This document shows, one piece after another, positions 35,041 through 44,331 of a stretch of DNA of 64,000 bases. The position numbers were made by a program, and so were the translations under genes. This DNA comes from Nocardioides sp. Soil774 (lineage in GTDB: Bacteria > Actinomycetota > Actinomycetes > Propionibacteriales > Nocardioidaceae): the NCBI RefSeq assembly GCF_001428125.1, contig NZ_LMSM01000008.1, positions 62,001-126,000 of the forward strand. Direction: 5' to 3'. A model generated the notes under the pieces. That model was not told the origin of the DNA and did no database searches. It worked only from the letters and a program-made list of their open reading frames with translations. Within the stretch, counting starts at the first letter, position 1. Each line of letters opens with the position of its first letter.

Positions 35041-36111
35041 TCAGGGTGCGAAGCGCGCCGCCACCTCGACCACGCGGTCGAAGGCCTCGGCCTCCCCGAT
35101 GCTGACCCGTACGCCGTCTCCGGCGAAGGGCCGCACCGAGATCCCGACCTCGCCGCAGGCCGCGGCGAAGTCGAGGGCGCGGTCGCCGAGGGGGAACCAC
35201 ACGAAGTTGCCCTGCGCGTCGGGGAGCTCCCAGCCCACCTCGCGCAGTCGGGCGACGAGGTCGGCGCGTCGCTCGACGAGGTCGGAGACCCGCGCGAACA
35301 GCTCGTCCTGCGCCTCCAGCGAGGCGATCGCGGCGGCCTGGGCGACGTGGCTCACGCCGAACGGCAGCGAGACCGCACGCAGCGCGGCGGCCAGCGGCGC
35401 CGGCGCGACGGCGTACCCGACCCGGAAGCCGGCCAGCCCGTAGGCCTTGGAGAACGTGCGCGTCAGCACCACGTTGTCGTGGCGGCGGTAGGTCGCGATG
35501 CCGTCGACCGCGTCGTCCATGCGGACGAACTCGAGGTAGGCCTCGTCGACCACGACGACCACGTGGGAGGGCACCTTCGCGAGGAAGGCGTCGAGCTCGG
35601 GCTGGGTGACGGCAGGCCCGGTGGGGTTGTTGGGCGTGCAGACGATGACGACCTTGGTGCGGTCGGTGACGGCCGCGGCCATCGCGTCGAGGTCGTGGTG
35701 CCCGTCGGGCAGCAGCGGCACCTGCACGCTGGTGGCGCCGCCGGCGGTGACCGCGATCGGGTAGGCCTCGAAGGAGCGCCAGGCGTAGACGACCTCGTCG
35801 CCGGCGTCGCAGAAGGCGTTGACGAGCTGGTAGATCAGCGCGACCGAGCCGGTGGCGGCGGCGAGGTCGTCGGTCGGCACGCCCATCGCCTCGCCGAGCG
35901 CGGCGTAGAGCGCGGAGCTGCCCATGTCGGGGTAGCGGTTCATCTCCGCCGCGGCGGCGTGGGCGGCCTCGAGCACGCCGGGCAGCGGCGGGTAGGGGTT
36001 CTCGTTGGACGACAGCTTGTAGGACGTCAGCCCCTCGCGGGCGACCGGCGGCTTGCCGGCGACGTAGGCAGGGATGGCGAGCACGTTGGGCCGCGGCTGG
36101 GGAGAGCTCAT
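35041..36111 (-). CDS. hisC: Histidinol-phosphate/aromatic aminotransferase
   Basis: This 356-residue class-II aminotransferase has KLSSNENPYPPLPGV near the start, CTPNNPTGPAV, DEAYLEF and the PLP Lys in TRTFSKAYGLAGFRVGYAV (near residue 220). It interconverts histidinol phosphate or an aromatic 2-oxoacid with its amine. It is not in a his operon, so it could be the second HisC or an aromatic aminotransferase (Pat); the sequence alone does not decide. The ATG overlaps the stop of the VanZ gene. Confidence 0.88.
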   Translation of the reverse strand: MSSPQPRPNVLAIPAYVAGKPPVAREGLTSYKLSSNENPYPPLPGVLEAAHAAAAEMNRYPDMGSSALYAALGEAMGVPTDDLAAATGSVALIYQLVNAFCDAGDEVVYAWRSFEAYPIAVTAGGATSVQVPLLPDGHHDLDAMAAAVTDRTKVVIVCTPNNPTGPAVTQPELDAFLAKVPSHVVVVVDEAYLEFVRMDDAVDGIATYRRHDNVVLTRTFSKAYGLAGFRVGYAVAPAPLAAALRAVSLPFGVSHVAQAAAIASLEAQDELFARVSDLVERRADLVARLREVGWELPDAQGNFVWFPLGDRALDFAAACGEVGISVRPFAGDGVRVSIGEAEAFDRVVEVAARFAP

Positions 36112-36674
36112 GTCCGCACCTTAGTGAGCCGCCCGCGCCACGGCCTGAGCACCGGCAGCAGGAGGAGCCCGACGAGCGACCCGATCCCGGCACCGAGCAC
36201 GTTGTCGACGAGGTCCGTCACGTCGCAGGCGCGGTCGAGGCGCGCGAGCTGGAGCTGGGTGAGCTCGATCCCCAGGCTGTACGCCGCCAGCAGCGCGAGG
36301 CCGAGCGGGGCGAGCACCAGCCCCGACCACCACCGTCCCGCGGCGAGCACCAGGAAGATGCCGGCCGGCACGAAGAGCAGCACGTTGAGGGTGCGCTGGT
36401 CGAGGCCGAGCACCTCGAACGTGGTGCCCGACGGGCCGCCGTAGTCCCACGAGCACGACTCGCTGCGCGTGTCGGCCGGCACGATCCCGACGTCGGGGCG
36501 GGTCGGCACGAGCGTCACCAGCGCGATCGCGACGAGCGACCAGAGCAGCCCCGCGACCGCGACGGCCGTGACGGGGCCGAGCCGCCGGCGCAGCGCCACG
36601 GCGAGGAGCACGCCCAGCACGGCGGCCACGAGGGCGCCCAGCACCATCACGCCGGTGCCGCCGATCCTGACCAC
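36108..36674 (-). CDS. VanZ-like membrane protein
   Basis: This 188-residue protein has five hydrophobic segments and the VanZ pattern LNVLLFVPAGIFLV and TQLQLARLDRACDVTDLVDNVLGAGIGS. VanZ proteins are small integral membrane proteins linked to teicoplanin tolerance and cell-wall synthesis, with unclear biochemistry. The GTG start is six bases after TAGCCT, a leaderless pattern. It overlaps the downstream aminotransferase gene, but the functional link is not obvious. Confidence 0.85.
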   Translation of the reverse strand: MVRIGGTGVMVLGALVAAVLGVLLAVALRRRLGPVTAVAVAGLLWSLVAIALVTLVPTRPDVGIVPADTRSESCSWDYGGPSGTTFEVLGLDQRTLNVLLFVPAGIFLVLAAGRWWSGLVLAPLGLALLAAYSLGIELTQLQLARLDRACDVTDLVDNVLGAGIGSLVGLLLLPVLRPWRGRLTKVRT

Positions 36675-36728
36675 CCGGTGAGGCTAGAGCGGGGACGGTG
36701 GACGACGCACGTTGGCTATGGTCGGGGC
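36675..36728. promoter_or_regulatory. Divergent leaderless -10 elements (VanZ and holin-like genes)
   Basis: On the + strand TATGGT (36717-36722) lies six bases before the ATG at 36729. On the - strand TAGCCT (36686-36681) lies six bases before the GTG at 36674. Both starts therefore lack ribosome sites. Confidence 0.6.
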
Positions 36729-37118
36729 ATGCGCTTCGTGACGTGGTTGCTGACCTACGCGGTCGGCCTGGCGGTGGCAGCCCAGCTGCTGGACGGGATC
36801 CGGTTCGACGGACCCGCGGCCGGCCAGGCCGAGGTGCAGGAGAAGATCGTGCCGCTGCTCGTCGTGGCGCTGATCCTGGGCCTGGTGTCGACGTTCGTCG
36901 AGCCGGTCGTCAAGCTGCTGTCGCTGCCGTTCATCATCCTCACCCTCGGCTTCCTGCTGCTCGTCATCAACGCGCTCATGCTGCTGCTCACCGCCCGCCT
37001 CGCGCAGGCCTTCGACCTCGGCTTCCACGTCGGCGGCTTCTGGAACGCCCTCGTGGGCGCGGTCATCGTCACCATCGTCGGCTGGGGCGTCCGCGCCGCC
37101 CTCCCGGCGCGGGACTGA
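36729..37118 (+). CDS. Phage-holin-family four-helix membrane protein
   Basis: This 129-residue protein has four hydrophobic helices and the signature VEPVVKLLSLPFIILTLGFLLLVINALMLL of the PhageHol_4_2/YvlD family. Such proteins are chromosomal and are not known to lyse the host; one suggested role is membrane stress. The leaderless ATG is at 36729. The next gene starts 6 bp after its stop, so the two may be co-transcribed. Confidence 0.88.
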   Translation: MRFVTWLLTYAVGLAVAAQLLDGIRFDGPAAGQAEVQEKIVPLLVVALILGLVSTFVEPVVKLLSLPFIILTLGFLLLVINALMLLLTARLAQAFDLGFHVGGFWNALVGAVIVTIVGWGVRAALPARD

Positions 37119-37124
37119 CCCGGT

Positions 37125-37625
37125 TTGCCGAGCCTCCCCCCGCCCCGCACCGCAGGGACCTACCGCATCGAGCTGGTGTGCCTGGGCAACATCTGCCGCT
37201 CGCCCACGGCCCACGTCGTGCTGGAGAGCCGGATCGCCGACGCCGGCCTCGACGACCGTGTCGAGGTCACCTCGTCGGGCACCGGCGGCTGGCACGTCGG
37301 CAACCCGATGGACGAGCGCGCCGCCGCAACACTGACCGGCGCCGGCTACGACCCGACGCGGCACCGCGCCCGGCAGTACGACGCCGCGCGCCCCGACACC
37401 CACGACGTAGTCCTGGTCATGGACGAGGCCAACCTCGCCGACGTGGGCGGGCGCAGCGCGCGTGTCGGGCTGTTCCGCGACCTCGATCCGGTCGATCCCG
37501 GGGGCGAGGTCCCCGACCCGTACTACGGTGGGGCCGACGGGTTCGAGGAGGTGCTGGCGATGGTCGAGCGCACGAGCGACGCGATCGTCGCTGCACTGCG
37601 CGACGCCCTGGCGGGCCGGGACTGA
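37125..37625 (+). CDS. Low-molecular-weight protein-tyrosine phosphatase
   Basis: This 166-residue enzyme has the P-loop CLGNICRSP with Cys19 and Arg25, and the general-acid Asp in VPDPYYGG near residue 128. It removes phosphate from protein tyrosines by a cysteinyl-phosphate intermediate, as PtpA in mycobacteria. The TTG at 37125 is the only start near the frame's 5' end; no Shine-Dalgarno is evident, and another start nearer the P-loop cannot be excluded. Its stop overlaps the next ATG (TGATG). Confidence 0.9.
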   Translation: MPSLPPPRTAGTYRIELVCLGNICRSPTAHVVLESRIADAGLDDRVEVTSSGTGGWHVGNPMDERAAATLTGAGYDPTRHRARQYDAARPDTHDVVLVMDEANLADVGGRSARVGLFRDLDPVDPGGEVPDPYYGGADGFEEVLAMVERTSDAIVAALRDALAGRD

Positions 37626-38488
37626 TGGCTCGTCAGCCGATCATCGCCCGTCGGGCCGAGGAGCTCCTCGGCTCGTCGGTCGTCGCGACCTCACCGGTCG
37701 CCGGCGGTGACATCGCCACCGCGACCCGGCTGCGGCTCTCCAGCGGCCAGACCGCGCTGATGAAGACGCTCCCGCACGCACCGGAGGGCTTCTTCGAGGC
37801 CGAGGCCGCGGGCCTGGCGTGGCTGGGAGAGGTCGACGGCGGCGTCCCGGTGCCAGAGGTCCTCGCCGCCGCGAGCGACTGCCTCATCCTCGCCTGGGTC
37901 GAGCAGGGCCCGAAGACGCCGGTCGAGGCGGCCACCACCTTCGGCCAGCAGCTCGCCGTCACCCACGCGGCCGGCGCCGACGGCTGGGGCCTCGACCACG
38001 ACGGCTTCATCGGCCGCCTCCCGCTGCCCAACCGCACGGCCGGCTCGTGGGCGGAGTTCTACGCCGTGCGCCGGCTCCTGCCCTACCTCAAGCTCGCGCG
38101 CGACCGCGGCGCGATCACCGACTCCGACGCCGCGGCGGTCGAGGCGGTCGTCGGCCGGCTCACCGAGCTGCTCCCCGACGAGGCACCCTCGCGGCTGCAC
38201 GGAGATCTCTGGAACGGCAACTGCCTGTGGGGCCAGGACCTGGCCATCCACGTCATCGACCCCGCCGCCTACGGCGGTCACCGCGAGGTCGACCTCGCGA
38301 TGCTGCACCTCTTCGGCCTCACGCACCTGCCGCGCGCGATGGCGGCGTACGACGAGGCGCACCCGCTGGCCGACGGCTGGGAGGACCGCCTCGGCCTGCA
38401 CCAGCTCTTCCCGCTGCTCGTGCACGCCTGCATGTTCGGCGGGGGCTACGGCGCCCGGGCCGGCAGCGTCGCGGCGCGCTACGCCTGA
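37625..38488 (+). CDS. Fructosamine-kinase-family protein
   Basis: This 287-residue protein has an aminoglycoside-kinase-like fold: the ATP Lys in TALMKTLPHAP, GLAWLGEVDGGVPVPEVLA, the catalytic LHGDLWNGN and a metal Asp in HVIDPAAYGG. The segment PNRTAGSWAEFYAVRRL is typical of fructosamine-3-kinases. It probably phosphorylates glycated lysines or ribosamines so that the sugar falls off, a repair role. Start and stop overlap with the phosphatase, so they share an mRNA. Confidence 0.9.
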   Translation: MARQPIIARRAEELLGSSVVATSPVAGGDIATATRLRLSSGQTALMKTLPHAPEGFFEAEAAGLAWLGEVDGGVPVPEVLAAASDCLILAWVEQGPKTPVEAATTFGQQLAVTHAAGADGWGLDHDGFIGRLPLPNRTAGSWAEFYAVRRLLPYLKLARDRGAITDSDAAAVEAVVGRLTELLPDEAPSRLHGDLWNGNCLWGQDLAIHVIDPAAYGGHREVDLAMLHLFGLTHLPRAMAAYDEAHPLADGWEDRLGLHQLFPLLVHACMFGGGYGARAGSVAARYA

Positions 38489-38545
38489 CCCTCACCCGAT
38501 CTTCAGCGTGCGCTCAGGCACGACTGGCATCCTTGCAGTCGTGAT

Positions 38546-39247
38546 GTGCCCGTGAGCGAGTCCAAGCCCTGCGTGCTGGTCGTCGACGACGACCGCGCCG
38601 TGCGCGACTCGCTGCGCCGCTCGCTGGAGTTCAACGGCTACGAGGTGGCGCTGGCCGCCGACGGTGCCGAGGGCCTGGTCGCCGTGGGCGCGCAGCACCC
38701 CGACGTGGTGGTGATCGACGTGATGATGCCGCGCCTCGACGGCATCGAGACCACGCGTGCGCTGCGCGCGGCGGGCAACGACGTACCGGTGCTGGTGCTG
38801 ACGGCGCGCGACGCGGTCGGCGACCGGGTCGAGGGCCTCGACGCCGGCGCCGACGACTACCTCACCAAGCCGTTCGCGCTCGAGGAGCTGCTGGCCCGGC
38901 TGCGCGCCCTGCTGCGCCGGGTGGTGCCCGAGGACGGCGCCGACGGCGAGGTGCTGACCTTCGCCGACCTGACGATGGACGTCGCGAGCCGCGACGTCTC
39001 GCGCGGCGGCCGGGCGATCGAGCTGACCCGCACCGAGTTCACCCTGCTGGAGATGTTCCTGCGCCGCCCGCGACGCGTGCTCGACCGCTCCTTCATCCTC
39101 GAGGAGGTCTGGGGCTACGACTTCCCGACCAGCGCCAACTCCCTCGAGGTCTACGTCGGCTACCTGCGCCGCAAGACCGAGGCCGAGGGCGAGCCGCGGC
39201 TGATCCAGACGGTGCGCGGCGTCGGCTACGTGCTGAAGGAATCATGA
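38546..39247 (+). CDS. OmpR-family response regulator, MprA/PrrA-like
   Basis: This 233-residue protein has a receiver domain ([14 protein letters not shown]; phospho-Asp near residue 58 in [13 protein letters not shown]; Lys in [14 protein letters not shown]) and an OmpR winged helix ([34 protein letters not shown], ending [11 protein letters not shown]). Two GTG starts are possible, 38546 and 38552; neither has a good Shine-Dalgarno. It overlaps the histidine-kinase gene by four bases. The pair resembles MprAB of mycobacteria, which answers envelope stress; that function is inferred. Confidence 0.92.
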   Translation: MPVSESKPCVLVVDDDRAVRDSLRRSLEFNGYEVALAADGAEGLVAVGAQHPDVVVIDVMMPRLDGIETTRALRAAGNDVPVLVLTARDAVGDRVEGLDAGADDYLTKPFALEELLARLRALLRRVVPEDGADGEVLTFADLTMDVASRDVSRGGRAIELTRTEFTLLEMFLRRPRRVLDRSFILEEVWGYDFPTSANSLEVYVGYLRRKTEAEGEPRLIQTVRGVGYVLKES

Positions 39248-40638
39248 GCTCCACCGCCACGTGGCCCGACGGGCGCTGGCACTACCGGCGCTCGCTGGCC
39301 TCCCGGGTGGCCGTGCTCACCACGGTGGCGATCGGTCTCTCGATCGCCGTGCTGGCCTTCACGGCCTTCGTGGTGATGCGCGCGCAGCTGATGAGCTCGC
39401 TCGACCAGTCGCTGCTCAACCGGGCGCACAAGGCGACGGCGTTCACCACGCTGTCGGAGATCACCGCGCGCGGCGCACCGGCGTGGATGCTCGGCGCGGC
39501 CGACGTCCGCATCATCTTCATCACCGCCGAGGGCAAGGCGATGACGGGCGACGACGTCCCCGACTTCACCCTCGGGCAGCCGGAGTACGACGTCGCGACC
39601 GGCCGCCGCGACTCGGCGGTGCGCACGATCGTGACCCGCGAGGGCGAGCGCTTCCGCGTGGCCACCGTGCAGGCCAACAGCGGGCAGGCGCTGATCCTCG
39701 CCCAGCCCCTCGCCCCCAACGACCGCACGCTGGAGAAGCTCGGCGGCGTGCTCTTCGTCTTCGGTGCCCTCGGCGTGCTCGCCGCGCTGCTGATCGGGTG
39801 GATGGTCGCGCGCAACGGGCTGCGGCCGGTGCGCCGGCTCACCTCCGCGGTCGAGCGCATCGCGGTCACCGAGGACCTGAGGCCCCTGCGGATCGAGGGT
39901 GACGACGAGGTCGCGCGACTGGCGACCGCCTTCAACCAGATGCTGCTGGCGCTCGGGGCGTCGCGCGACCGGCAGCGCCGGCTCGTCGCCGACGCGAGCC
40001 ACGAGCTGCGCACGCCGCTGACCTCGCTGCGCACCAACCTCGACCTGCTGCGCCAGGCCGAGGGCAACACCGCCTTCCCCGCCGAGGCCCGACTCGAGCT
40101 CCTCGACGACGTGCGCGGCCAGATCGAGGAGCTCAGCGCCCTGGTCGGCGACCTGGTCGAGCTGGCGCGTGACGAGCCCACGACCCACGTGGTGGCGGAG
40201 GTCGACCTCGCCGAGGTCGTCGAGCGTGCCGTGACCCGCGTGCGCCGCCGCGCGCACGGCGTGGCCTTCGACGTCGACCTCGAGCCGTGGCCGGTCGTCG
40301 GCGACTCCAGCACGCTGGAGCGCGCGGTGACCAACCTGCTCGACAACGCCGGCAAGTGGAGCCCCGCCGAGGGCACCGTGACGGTCCGGCTCGTCGGCGG
40401 CGTGCTCACCGTCGACGACGAGGGCACCGGCATCGCCGAGGCCGACCGGCCCCACGTGTTCGAGCGGTTCTACCGCGCCGAGGAGTCGCGGGCGATGCCC
40501 GGCTCCGGGCTCGGGCTGGCGATCGTGCGCCAGGTCGTCGACCGCCACGGCGGTCGGGTGGAGGCGTCGCAGTCGCCGGCAGGTGGCGCGCGGTTCAGCC
40601 TGTGGATCCCTGGCGTCCCCGCTGTAACGCCGGGTTAG
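39244..40638 (+). CDS. Sensor histidine kinase, MprB-like
   Basis: This 464-residue protein has a transmembrane helix at about residues 20-44, an external domain to about 170, a second helix (about 172-192), a HAMP region ([17 protein letters not shown]), then the H-box [20 protein letters not shown] with His253 and an HATPase_c domain ([29 protein letters not shown]). It phosphorylates the regulator encoded just upstream. Its TAA stop is contributed by the left arm of a 76-bp palindromic repeat. Confidence 0.93.
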   Translation: MSSTATWPDGRWHYRRSLASRVAVLTTVAIGLSIAVLAFTAFVVMRAQLMSSLDQSLLNRAHKATAFTTLSEITARGAPAWMLGAADVRIIFITAEGKAMTGDDVPDFTLGQPEYDVATGRRDSAVRTIVTREGERFRVATVQANSGQALILAQPLAPNDRTLEKLGGVLFVFGALGVLAALLIGWMVARNGLRPVRRLTSAVERIAVTEDLRPLRIEGDDEVARLATAFNQMLLALGASRDRQRRLVADASHELRTPLTSLRTNLDLLRQAEGNTAFPAEARLELLDDVRGQIEELSALVGDLVELARDEPTTHVVAEVDLAEVVERAVTRVRRRAHGVAFDVDLEPWPVVGDSSTLERAVTNLLDNAGKWSPAEGTVTVRLVGGVLTVDDEGTGIAEADRPHVFERFYRAEESRAMPGSGLGLAIVRQVVDRHGGRVEASQSPAGGARFSLWIPGVPAVTPG

Positions 40639-40696
40639 TGCACCTACCCACCCCCGTGCACGGGGGTGGGTACAAGCCCTGACCCGGCGTTACAGC
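40621..40696. repeat. 76-bp palindromic element, copy 2
   Basis: It has the same termini as 13323-13398 (identical 21-base left arm; right end ACCCGGCGTTACAGC) and the same length. The centre differs and forms its own stem, CACCCCCG/CGGGGGTG. The TAA in each arm is the stop codon of the gene entering from that side: the kinase gene on the + strand (40636-40638) and pabB on the - strand (40692-40690). Confidence 0.85.
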
Positions 40697-41970
40697 GGCT
40701 CTCCGTCGAACACCCTGAGCAGCCGCTCCGCCTTCCAGCCCGCCTCGGCCCACTCCTCGGCGACGTCGGACTTCACCGTGATGCCGCCGCCGGTGCCGAG
40801 CATCCAGGTGCCGCTGCCGTCGGTCGTCAGCGAGCGGATGACGACCCCGAGGTCGGCCGGGCCGTCGCCGCTGATCCAGCCGAACGCGCCGGCGTACACC
40901 CCGCGGGGCGTCGACTCGACCTCCTCGATGATCTCCATGGTCCGCAGCTTGGGCGCCCCCGTCATCGAGCCCGCCGGGAAGAGCGCGCGCAGCGCAGCGA
41001 TCGTCGACACCTCGTCGCGCAGCCGGCCGCGGACCGTGGAGACGAGCTGGTGCACCGACTCGTAGGTCTCGACCTGCATGAGCGACGGCACCTCCACCGA
41101 GCCCACCTCGCAGACCTGGGACAGGTCGTTGCGCAGGAGGTCGACGATCATGAGGTTCTCGGCGCGGGTCTTCACCTCGGTCGCGAGGCGCTCGCGCAGC
41201 GCCTCGTCCTCGGCCGGCGTCGCGCCGCGCGGCGTCGTGCCCTTGATCGGCTTGGTCTCCAGGTGCCGGTCGGCGGTGATGACGGCGTAGCGCTCCGGCG
41301 AGCTCGAGAGCAGCCAGCCCCGCGCGCCGTCGACGTCGTGCTGGAGGAACCCCGAGTACGGCGCCGGGTTGAGCTCGCGGAGCCGGAGGTACGCCGTCAG
41401 CGGGTCGAGGCCGGAGCGCCGGGTCAGCCGGTGGGTGAGGTTGACCTCGTAGGAGTTGCCGGCGTGGAGGTGCTCCTGGACGCGCGCGAAGGCGTCGGCG
41501 TACTGGCTTGTCGGCCTTTCCCTGACGTTGTCAGGCGTTGCACCGGCCGACAAGTTCAGGGATCCCCGGCTGACCGGGGATCCCGACGCAGGCGCAGGAG
41601 GCGCGGCGTGCTCGAACACCCGCACCCCCCGCGGCCGCATCCACACCGCGTCGGGCAGGAGCGGGTCGGGGGCGGCGGGGAGGTCGGTGCGCGCGGCGTG
41701 GCCGAGGTAGCCGAACCACTGCTCGCCCGCGCGCAGCCTCGACTCGAGCACGGCGAAGACGTCGTCGCCGACGACGGTCGTGGTGCCGCCGGCGTGGAGG
41801 GAGACCTCGCGCCGGGCCGCGGAGAACGACAGCGACTCGTCGTCGTCGTCGAGCCAGCCGATGAGCGAGCGCCGCCCCGACCAGTCGCGGGCGCCGCCGC
41901 CGTCGAGCCAGAAGCACCGCGCGTGGCGCGCAGCCACGTCAGCGAAGAAGGAAGCAGGGTCGACCTTCAT
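40690..41970 (-). CDS. pabB: Aminodeoxychorismate synthase component I
   Basis: The ATG at 41970 (426 residues) overlaps the pabA stop. The chorismate-binding domain is clear: SYEVNLTHRL, SSSPERY, KPIKGTTPRGATP, IVDLLRNDLSQVC, SVHQLVSTVRG, LFPAGSMTGAPKLRTMEII and GVYAGAFGWI. With PabA it makes 4-amino-4-deoxychorismate for folate. Between residues about 128 and 155 lies an inserted segment (from GSPVSRGS to ERPTS) encoded by a 78-bp palindromic DNA block. It falls in the variable region before the catalytic domain, so activity is probably kept. Confidence 0.9.
   Translation of the reverse strand: MKVDPASFFADVAARHARCFWLDGGGARDWSGRRSLIGWLDDDDESLSFSAARREVSLHAGGTTTVVGDDVFAVLESRLRAGEQWFGYLGHAARTDLPAAPDPLLPDAVWMRPRGVRVFEHAAPPAPASGSPVSRGSLNLSAGATPDNVRERPTSQYADAFARVQEHLHAGNSYEVNLTHRLTRRSGLDPLTAYLRLRELNPAPYSGFLQHDVDGARGWLLSSSPERYAVITADRHLETKPIKGTTPRGATPAEDEALRERLATEVKTRAENLMIVDLLRNDLSQVCEVGSVEVPSLMQVETYESVHQLVSTVRGRLRDEVSTIAALRALFPAGSMTGAPKLRTMEIIEEVESTPRGVYAGAFGWISGDGPADLGVVIRSLTTDGSGTWMLGTGGGITVKSDVAEEWAEAGWKAERLLRVFDGEPL
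41507..41584. repeat. 78-bp compound palindrome inside pabB
   Basis: Three nested or adjacent perfect palindromes: CTTGTCGGCC/GGCCGACAAG (41507-41516, 41545-41554), CCTGAC-GTT-GTCAGG (41521-41535), and GGGATCCCCGG-CTGA-CCGGGGATCCC (41559-41584). The block is 26 codons long and keeps the frame. It looks like a REP-type insertion in the coding sequence. Confidence 0.75.
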
Positions 41971-42527
41971 GACAGGAAGCTCCTGATCATCGCCTCGCCG
42001 TGCTCGGACAGGATCGACTCGGGGTGGAACTGCACGCCCTCGAGCGGCAGGTCGAGGTGCCGCACGCCCATCACGACGCCGTCCTCGCTCCACGCGGTCG
42101 CCGTGAGGTGCTCCGGGAGGGCGGTGACGGCGAGCGAGTGGTAGCGCACGGCCGCGAAGTCCTGCGGGACGCCTGCGAAGATCCCGAGGCCGTCGTGCCG
42201 GATCGCAGCCACCTCGCCGTGCGCGGGCCGCACCCGCTCCACCCGGCCGCCGTACGCCGTCACGAGCCCCTGCATGCCCAGGCACACCCCGAGCACCGGG
42301 CGGCTGCCGGCGAGCAGCACCTCGGTGCCGACGGCGAAGTCGGAGGCGACCGACGGGTGACCGGGCCCGGGCGAGAGGACCACGTGGGAGTGCCGCAGCA
42401 CGTCGGCCGCGGAGACCTCGTCGTGCTGCACGACCCGCGGGAGGACGCCCGTCACCGACGCGACGAGGTGCACCAGGTTCCACGTGTAGGAGTCGTGGTG
42501 GTCCACCACGATCACGTCCGGCTGCAC
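41967..42527 (-). CDS. pabA: Aminodeoxychorismate synthase glutamine amidotransferase
   Basis: This 186-residue class-I amidotransferase has the oxyanion segment SPGPGHP, the nucleophile Cys82 in GVCLGMQ and the His-Glu pair in VQFHPESILSEHG. It supplies ammonia from glutamine to PabB, whose gene overlaps it by four bases. It could also serve an anthranilate synthase (TrpG); adjacency to pabB favours the folate role. The start codon is ATG at 42527, with no clear Shine-Dalgarno. Confidence 0.9.
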   Translation of the reverse strand: MQPDVIVVDHHDSYTWNLVHLVASVTGVLPRVVQHDEVSAADVLRHSHVVLSPGPGHPSVASDFAVGTEVLLAGSRPVLGVCLGMQGLVTAYGGRVERVRPAHGEVAAIRHDGLGIFAGVPQDFAAVRYHSLAVTALPEHLTATAWSEDGVVMGVRHLDLPLEGVQFHPESILSEHGEAMIRSFLS

Positions 42528-42552
42528 GGAGCGACAGTAGTGCCCGCGCGGG

Positions 42553-44253
42553 CTACTGCCGCACGGCTCGGCAGGCGTCGGGCACCGCCTCGTCGCCGGC
42601 CTGGGTGCAGGTGTCGAAGGCCGCGAGCCGGGCCAGCAGCGCGGCCACGTCCTGCTGGTGCCGGGGGCTGGCGAAGGTGTTGCGGCGCTCGAAGCGGTCC
42701 TTCTTCAACGAGTAGTACTCGTAGCCCCACGTGACCTCGTTCGGGCGGGGGTCGAGGTCGAAGCGGGCCAGCAGCGCGGTGCGGCTGCGCACCGCGGTGA
42801 AGGAGGGGATCCGGTCGAGCTCGGCACCGCTGAACGCCGCGTCGGGGTCGCCCCCGGTCAGGGTCTGCTGGGTGTGCTCGAGGAAGGCGTAGCGCTGGCG
42901 CACCAGGCCCGGCTGGGCGAAGGTCGGCGCCAGCGAGACGCCGCTGCGCCAGGGCGCGGGTGCCAGTCCCGCGAGCTCCTCGAAGGTCGGGGCGAGGTCG
43001 ATGTTGCTCGTGACCTCGCCGCGCGCGCCGGGCACCACGCCCGGTCCGGTGACGAGCAGCGGCACCCGCACGTCGGTGTCGTACGGCGTCCCCTTCCCGC
43101 GGCCGAGCCCGAGCTGGCCGAGGTGGAAGCCGTTGTCGGAGGTGAGCACGACGTAGGTGTTCGGGCCGACGGTGCGCAGGATCTTCGAGACCAGCCGGTC
43201 GGCGGACTGCGCCATCCGCGCGCGGTCCCGCAGGTCGCGCACGGCGAGCGGGGCCGGCAGCGTGCGGACGGTGTTCCACGCGCGGGCGCGGCTGCCGTCG
43301 GCCAGGCGCGGGCGGTTGTCCGTGCGGGAGTCGCCGGAGCCGGGGAGGTCTGCGGTCGTGAGCTTGCGGCAGGCGACCCGACCACAGCTGCGCTCGCTCT
43401 CGCGGTCGCGGAACGCCGCCGGGAAGAGCGGGTCACCGGGGTAGTGGCCCTCGGCGTTCACACGGTTGTGCGGGGCGTAGACGGCGACCTCGAGGAAGTA
43501 GGGCGCGTCGGAGGCCTCGCCGTCGCGCAGGAAGTCCATCGCGAGGTCGCCGATCACGGTGCCGGCGTAGGCCTTGTCCTTGGCGCGGTCGCTCGCGCTC
43601 GCCGGCGGCGCCGGGTGCTGGGTGAGCCGCAGCCGCTGGTCGACGAGCGAGGTGCTGGCGAAGTCCCACCCGTCGTAGGCCGAGCCGAAGACCGTGTCGA
43701 ACGTCGTCCAGCCCGGCACGACGGGCGGGAGCGCGCGACCGGGCGACCACTCGTACTCGTTGAGGAACTTGCCGACGAAGCCGGTGGTGTAGCCGGCCTC
43801 CTGCAGGCGCACGTTGAAGGCGCGCTCGGGATTGCCGTGGGTGTCGTAGGCCGGCCAGCCACCCAGCGTCGAGGTGCCCTGGTGGGACGTGTTGGTGCGC
43901 ACGCCGGTCTGGTGGGGGTACTGCCCGGTGAAGAAGCTCGAGCGCGACACGCAGCACAGCGAGTCGGTGACGAAGGAGTGCGGATAGCTCGCGCCCGTGC
44001 GCCGCATCCGCTGCACCGACCGCATCGTCTGCACGAGGTCCATCGAGAAGTCGTCGAGCATCACCACGACGACGTTGGGGCGCTTCGCGCGGGCGGCCGC
44101 GGGCTGCAGCTCACCGACCGCCGCCGCGCTGCTCGTCGTACGCGGGGGGCGGGCGCCGTCCGGCCCGGCACCTCCCGGCGCCCCGCAGGCCGCACCCGCC
44201 GCCATCACCGCGAGCAGGCACAGGCCCACCCACGCTCCCCTGAAGTGCTGCAC
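42553..44253 (-). CDS. Sulfatase-family lipoprotein
   Basis: This 566-residue protein has an N-terminal lipobox (AVMAAGAACG), so it is probably lipid-anchored. The sulfatase core follows: metal Asp pair in VVMLDDFS (67-68), the formylglycine motif region DSLCCVSRSSFFTG (Cys100, Arg104), GKFLNEYEW and TSDNGFHLGQ. The usual Pro of C-x-P-x-R is Val here. It should hydrolyse a sulfate or phosphate ester outside the cell. The GTG at 44253 is kept because it gives a charged signal peptide. A palindromic operator lies 80-100 bp upstream. Confidence 0.88.
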   Translation of the reverse strand: MQHFRGAWVGLCLLAVMAAGAACGAPGGAGPDGARPPRTTSSAAAVGELQPAAARAKRPNVVVVMLDDFSMDLVQTMRSVQRMRRTGASYPHSFVTDSLCCVSRSSFFTGQYPHQTGVRTNTSHQGTSTLGGWPAYDTHGNPERAFNVRLQEAGYTTGFVGKFLNEYEWSPGRALPPVVPGWTTFDTVFGSAYDGWDFASTSLVDQRLRLTQHPAPPASASDRAKDKAYAGTVIGDLAMDFLRDGEASDAPYFLEVAVYAPHNRVNAEGHYPGDPLFPAAFRDRESERSCGRVACRKLTTADLPGSGDSRTDNRPRLADGSRARAWNTVRTLPAPLAVRDLRDRARMAQSADRLVSKILRTVGPNTYVVLTSDNGFHLGQLGLGRGKGTPYDTDVRVPLLVTGPGVVPGARGEVTSNIDLAPTFEELAGLAPAPWRSGVSLAPTFAQPGLVRQRYAFLEHTQQTLTGGDPDAAFSGAELDRIPSFTAVRSRTALLARFDLDPRPNEVTWGYEYYSLKKDRFERRNTFASPRHQQDVAALLARLAAFDTCTQAGDEAVPDACRAVRQ

Positions 44254-44331
44254 GTCTCCCCCGTCATGTCCTGCCGACTACCCAGAGTGACGTCCCCCGG
44301 CGCGGTGGGGTTGCCTGCCACGCCGAACGAA

